A stretch of 64,000 bases of DNA from Streptomyces sp. 150FB. Lineage in GTDB: Bacteria; Actinomycetota; Actinomycetes; Streptomycetales; Streptomycetaceae. How positions within the stretch are numbered: position 1 is the stretch's first letter; each line of letters starts with the position of its first letter. Positions 61,304 through 64,000 of the stretch are shown in pieces. The notes beneath the pieces were generated by a model that worked only from the letters and a program-made list of their open reading frames with translations, did not search any database and was not told where the DNA came from. Location: positions 5,128,122 to 5,192,121 of the forward strand of contig NZ_JTHL01000001.1 in NCBI RefSeq assembly GCF_000818195.1, written 5' to 3'. A program made the position numbers and the translations under genes.

Positions 61304-62133
61304 GCGGGGCTGAGCAACTCCTCCGAGACGAGGTCGGCCATTTTCTGACACGTGTCGAGGAAGTCCAAAGCGGCCCGGGCGGTGACGGTGTCGGCGTCGT
61401 GCGCCGCGCGATTGCGCAGGCGCGTCAGCCGACCGAGGACGGCGACGCTCTCCCGTGACAGCCCGGCCGCCTTGAGCGCGTCCGCGATTTCCGTACCTCT
61501 CGGAGACACCGGACGGCCTCCCGAGCGTCGCAGGATCACTTCGACACAGAAGTCGTTGAGGGTGTTCCACGCGCTGATCACGGCCCGGGCGGGAGAGAGC
61601 GACACCAGCTCACGCGCCTCCCGCAGCCCGCCGAAGACCGGCCGAGGTGACGGGTAGGGGTACGGAGCGGGGATGGGGTACTCGTCCGGAGCCGGGGCCA
61701 GCGGGCCCGGGCGCCCGTACGGGGGCGGAACCGGCGGGGCGCCGCCCCCGCGTGGCTGCGTCTCGGGCTGGGCGGGCTGTGGCTGCGGGCTGCCCCCGCC
61801 CGGCGCCTCCTCGTACGGGGGCTGCGGCCTGCCGTCGCCGCCCGTACTCCCGTACCCTCCGTACGAGGGCTCGCCCACGGACGCATACGGGTTTCCCGAG
61901 CCCACGGAGAAGGGCGGCCCGCCGCTCCCCGCCACGCCGGCGGCGGCGTCGGCCTGGACGAGCACCTCCCGCACCTCCGCCGCGAAGTCGATGGCCCCGG
62001 CCGGAGTCTCCAGTCGCGTCATCCGCGCGAAGGCACCCCGTATCTGACCGCGCAGAACCCATGCGAGGCCGAGCGTCACCAGGGGCCAGGCCAGGGCCTG
62101 GATGTACTTGAGGACGAGTTCAGCGATCACCAC
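61297..62133 (-). CDS. Membrane-anchored protein with HEPN/DUF4145-like C-terminal domain
   Basis: A protein of about 278 residues. The N-terminus (IAELVLKYIQALAWPLVTLG then LAWVLRGQIRGAFARM) is a single membrane anchor followed by an amphipathic helix. A Pro/Gly/Tyr-rich linker of about 100 residues leads to a helical domain with WNTLNDFCVEVILRR and LTRLRNRAAHDADTVTARAA. RNRAAH fits the Rx4H motif of HEPN domains and the LRNxxxH motif of DUF4145. It may be an RNase-like or structural HEPN. Two adjacent GTG codons (62131-62133 and 62128-62130) are the likely starts; the longer upstream frame is not protein-like. It is convergent with the serine hydrolase gene. Confidence 0.75.
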   Translation of the reverse strand: MVIAELVLKYIQALAWPLVTLGLAWVLRGQIRGAFARMTRLETPAGAIDFAAEVREVLVQADAAAGVAGSGGPPFSVGSGNPYASVGEPSYGGYGSTGGDGRPQPPYEEAPGGGSPQPQPAQPETQPRGGGAPPVPPPYGRPGPLAPAPDEYPIPAPYPYPSPRPVFGGLREARELVSLSPARAVISAWNTLNDFCVEVILRRSGGRPVSPRGTEIADALKAAGLSRESVAVLGRLTRLRNRAAHDADTVTARAALDFLDTCQKMADLVSEELLSPAY

Positions 62134-62258
62134 CCGCCCATGATCCCGACAACGCCCCCCACCTGCCCGCCCGAAGCCGAATCCGTGACGGAGGCGCAAC
62201 ATGCCCGCATCCGGTGTGAAGGCGTTGGGCGGTGCCTCGCTGTACGGGTACGGGCCCA

Positions 62259-62374
62259 GCCGGGGCCGCCGAAGACGTCGCGCCCCAGCCGAAGCCGCCG
62301 AGGACGTCGCGCCCCAGCCGAAGCCGCCGAGGACGTCGCGGCCTAGCTGAAGCCGCCGAAGAAGTCGCCGTTCA
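62259..62374. repeat. 29-bp tandem repeat derived from the 3' end of the MmpS-like gene
   Basis: Four consecutive 29-base units (62259-62287, 62288-62316, 62317-62345, 62346-62374). The last is the coding 3' end of the MmpS-like gene and the one before overlaps its stop codon; the outer copies are non-coding. They probably arose by slippage duplication of the gene end. Confidence 0.85.
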
Positions 62375-63014
62375 ACTGGGCGCTACAGATGTTGTAACCG
62401 CCCTTGGCGTGCCCGCTCTTCGTCTTGCCGTCGATGGTGACGGAGCACTGGATGTCTCCGCCGCCCTTGAGCTGCGCGGTGATCTGGTAGTACAGGGCGT
62501 CATCCTTGATGGACAGGGTTTTGGTCATGGGCGGGCGGGAACCTTCGAGGTTCTCCCCGTCGGAGCCGTAGGTGATGTCAGCGCCGGACGGCGCCGAGCC
62601 CCAGACCTTGAAGACGGCTTTGCCCTCGGGTGCTTCGTCCACCTTGGGCTTGGCCTTCGGCTTGGGCTTCGCCTTGGCGGCAGCCGTCTTCGTGACGGTC
62701 ACTGTGGGCGCAGGCTTGGTCTTGCCGGCCGCCGCGGCGGCGGGCTTCGCCGTGACGGTCGCTGTCGCGGTGACGGTCGGGGCCGCTTTGGCGTCGGCCG
62801 CTGATGCCGTCCCGCCATCGCTTCCGGCGCCGCCGATGCCGACGCCGACGAAGAACAGGACGACCGCCGCAGGGATGACGATCCGTTTCCGCGCCCACCC
62901 GGGACGACGTCCCGGCGTCGGGGGAGTGGGCGGCGGCCCGAACGGCTGGGGCGGCGGACCCCACTGCGGCTGGGGCGGTCGGGTCGGGTCCGGCGGTGGC
63001 TGATTGGTGCTCAT
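62343..63014 (-). CDS. MmpS-like membrane protein
   Basis: A 223-residue protein. The N-terminal 40 residues are Pro-rich (NQPPPDPTRPPQPQWGPPPQ), then RRPGWARKRIVIPAAVVLFF begins a single transmembrane helix. An Ala/Lys/Thr-rich spacer with VTKTAAAKAKPKPKAKPK follows. The extracytoplasmic domain FKVWGSAPSGADITYGSDGE, ALYYQITAQLKGGGDIQCSV, TIDGKTKSGHAKGGYNICSA is a small beta domain with a probable disulfide, like mycobacterial MmpS accessory proteins. It may assist a transporter or simply be an envelope protein. The stop codon lies within a 29-bp tandem repeat array. Confidence 0.82.
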   Translation of the reverse strand: MSTNQPPPDPTRPPQPQWGPPPQPFGPPPTPPTPGRRPGWARKRIVIPAAVVLFFVGVGIGGAGSDGGTASAADAKAAPTVTATATVTAKPAAAAAGKTKPAPTVTVTKTAAAKAKPKPKAKPKVDEAPEGKAVFKVWGSAPSGADITYGSDGENLEGSRPPMTKTLSIKDDALYYQITAQLKGGGDIQCSVTIDGKTKSGHAKGGYNICSAQLNGDFFGGFS

Positions 63015-63215
63015 GGTCCCCCCAAGGACTGGTTCGTGAGGGGATGACCGTACGGCCGGGGATGCCTACAGGTGAGGTACATGTTCCGTTAGTGACCGAG
63101 TCGTGATGAAAGAGTGGAGGAAAAGCGGAGAGGTGATGCGGGGACGACGCGGGGACACGACCGGCGCCGCGGTCGCGCGGGAGCTGGACAGTGACCTTCG
63201 GCTGCTACTCTTCGT

Positions 63216-63247
63216 TCCCAATTGATCACTTTTAGTCATAATTGGGA
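63216..63247. promoter_or_regulatory. Inverted repeat upstream of the FAD monooxygenase
   Basis: TCCCAATT (63216-63223) and AATTGGGA (63240-63247) are perfect 8-bp arms separated by 16 bases, right before the start codon and overlapping the ribosome site. It could be a repressor operator. The 200 bases before it hold no gene. Confidence 0.55.
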
Positions 63248-63253
63248 GTGCCT

Positions 63254-64000
63254 GTGAAGGTCGCCTGTGTCGGCGGCGGGCCCGCCGGTCTGTATTTCTC
63301 GATCCTGATGAAGCGACAGGACCCGTCCCACGACATCACGGTCTACGAGCGCAACCCCGCCGGATCGACGTACGGCTGGGGGGTCACGTACTGGGGCGGT
63401 CTCATCGAGAAGCTCCAGGAGCACGACCCCGAATCCGCGCGCGCCATCAGCGAGAACTCGATCCGCTGGAGCGACGGGGTCGCGCACGTCCGCGACCTCA
63501 CGACCGTGCACCACGGGGACGAGGGGTTCGGCATCAGCCGCCGGCTGCTCCTCGACATCCTCGCCGACAGGGCCCGGTCGCTCGGTGTGCGTGTCGAGTA
63601 CGAGCACGAGATCGCCGCCGGTACGGGCGACACCACCGGTGAACTCCCGGACGTGGACCTCATCGTGGCCTGCGACGGGGTCAACAGCGGGCTGCGCGAG
63701 CGCCACGGCGATCACTTCGGCACCGCAGCCGCTGTCGGCCGTAACACCTACATCTGGCTCGGCACCACCAAGGTCTTCGACTCCTTCACCTTCGCCTTCG
63801 TGGAGACCGACCACGGCTGGATCTGGTGCTACGCCTACGGGTTCAGCGAGGAGCAGAGCACCTTTATCGTCGAGTGCTCCCCGGCGACCTGGACGGGACT
63901 CGGGCTCGGCGAGGCGAACGAGGCCGACAGCCTGGCCCTGTTGGAGAAGCTCTTCGCCGAGCCGCTGGACGGGCACCCGTTGATCGGGCGGTCGGGCACC
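63254..64000 (+). CDS. FAD-dependent monooxygenase (3' truncated by window end)
   Basis: The first 249 residues of a flavin monooxygenase. The FAD-binding motif VACVGGGPAGLYFSILMKRQ is at the N-terminus, followed by ITVYERNPAGSTYGWGVTYW, GISRRLLLDILADRA and the DG motif VDLIVACDGVNSGLRERHGD. The combination of GGGPAGLYF with ERNxxGxTxGWGV resembles anthraniloyl-CoA monooxygenase-type and related aromatic hydroxylases. The substrate is an aromatic compound or CoA ester, not resolvable here. GGGAG lies five bases before the GTG at 63254; a GTG at 63248 is an alternative. The frame is open to the window edge. Confidence 0.85.
   Translation, partial: MKVACVGGGPAGLYFSILMKRQDPSHDITVYERNPAGSTYGWGVTYWGGLIEKLQEHDPESARAISENSIRWSDGVAHVRDLTTVHHGDEGFGISRRLLLDILADRARSLGVRVEYEHEIAAGTGDTTGELPDVDLIVACDGVNSGLRERHGDHFGTAAAVGRNTYIWLGTTKVFDSFTFAFVETDHGWIWCYAYGFSEEQSTFIVECSPATWTGLGLGEANEADSLALLEKLFAEPLDGHPLIGRSGT

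Noticed and set aside
62259-62345. 29-bp repeats considered as a CRISPR array
   Set aside because: Units are directly adjacent with no spacers and match the 3' end of the neighbouring gene.

Overview
The window looks like chromosomal DNA of a Streptomyces or very close relative. The base composition is very GC-rich with strong third-position GC. There is a near-textbook MsiK ABC ATPase, many GTG starts, many translationally coupled ATGA/GTGA junctions, secreted proteins with long Pro/Gly/Thr tails, and rare TTA codons confined to a few genes, the pattern expected for bldA control. No IS element, CRISPR array, rRNA or replication origin was seen. The only RNA gene is one tRNA-Thr(TGT).

Layout. 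1-3042: tail of a Gly-rich protein, a sugar nucleotidyltransferase, a small secreted protein, msiK and tRNA-Thr. 3043-15961: an accessory stretch. It starts with a gene-poor scar beside the tRNA. A minus-strand operon follows (HAD phosphatase, radical SAM enzyme, P-loop kinase, methyltransferase, CYTH protein), divergent from an XRE regulator, a NUDIX hydrolase and a frameshifted HD-domain gene. It ends with a 1,748-residue caspase-NACHT-WD40 protein coupled to an alpha/beta hydrolase. 15962-24646: Lrp regulator, rhodanese, a class A penicillin-binding protein with a defective SxxK motif, an ABC exporter and a large secreted phosphoesterase. 24872-36485: a metabolic and regulatory patchwork (VOC protein, hydrolases, two MarR regulators with visible operators, MFS exporter, two SDRs, a GAF/PP2C phosphatase, an HTH regulator, an LLM-class oxidoreductase). 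36770-37930: a protein resembling a contractile-injection-system cargo with an aspzincin-like metalloprotease motif. 38001-48542: dehalogenase-like hydrolase, NmrA protein and TetR; a Baeyer-Villiger monooxygenase coupled to a beta-propeller lactonase-like protein with its own TetR; an ABC exporter; and a histidine kinase/response regulator pair. 48869-53801: HTH protein, DCC/HTTM/DUF5819 membrane genes and an ice-binding-like secreted protein. 54171-61303: a HEPN-NACHT protein, then a tightly coupled operon of a 59-residue peptide, an orphan protein, two paralogous uncharacterised proteins and a serine hydrolase. 61297-64000: a membrane-anchored HEPN-like protein, an MmpS-like protein with a duplicated 3' end, and the start of an FAD monooxygenase.

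The most interesting parts are (i) the caspase-NACHT-WD40 gene with five in-frame TTA codons and its coupled hydrolase, (ii) the HEPN-NACHT gene beside the short-peptide operon, and (iii) the radical SAM/kinase/methyltransferase/CYTH/HAD cluster. The first two have the architecture of bacterial NLR-type conflict systems. The short-peptide operon and the radical SAM operon have gene combinations I cannot assign to a described pathway. Functions are inferred from motifs read by eye; no database search was possible.
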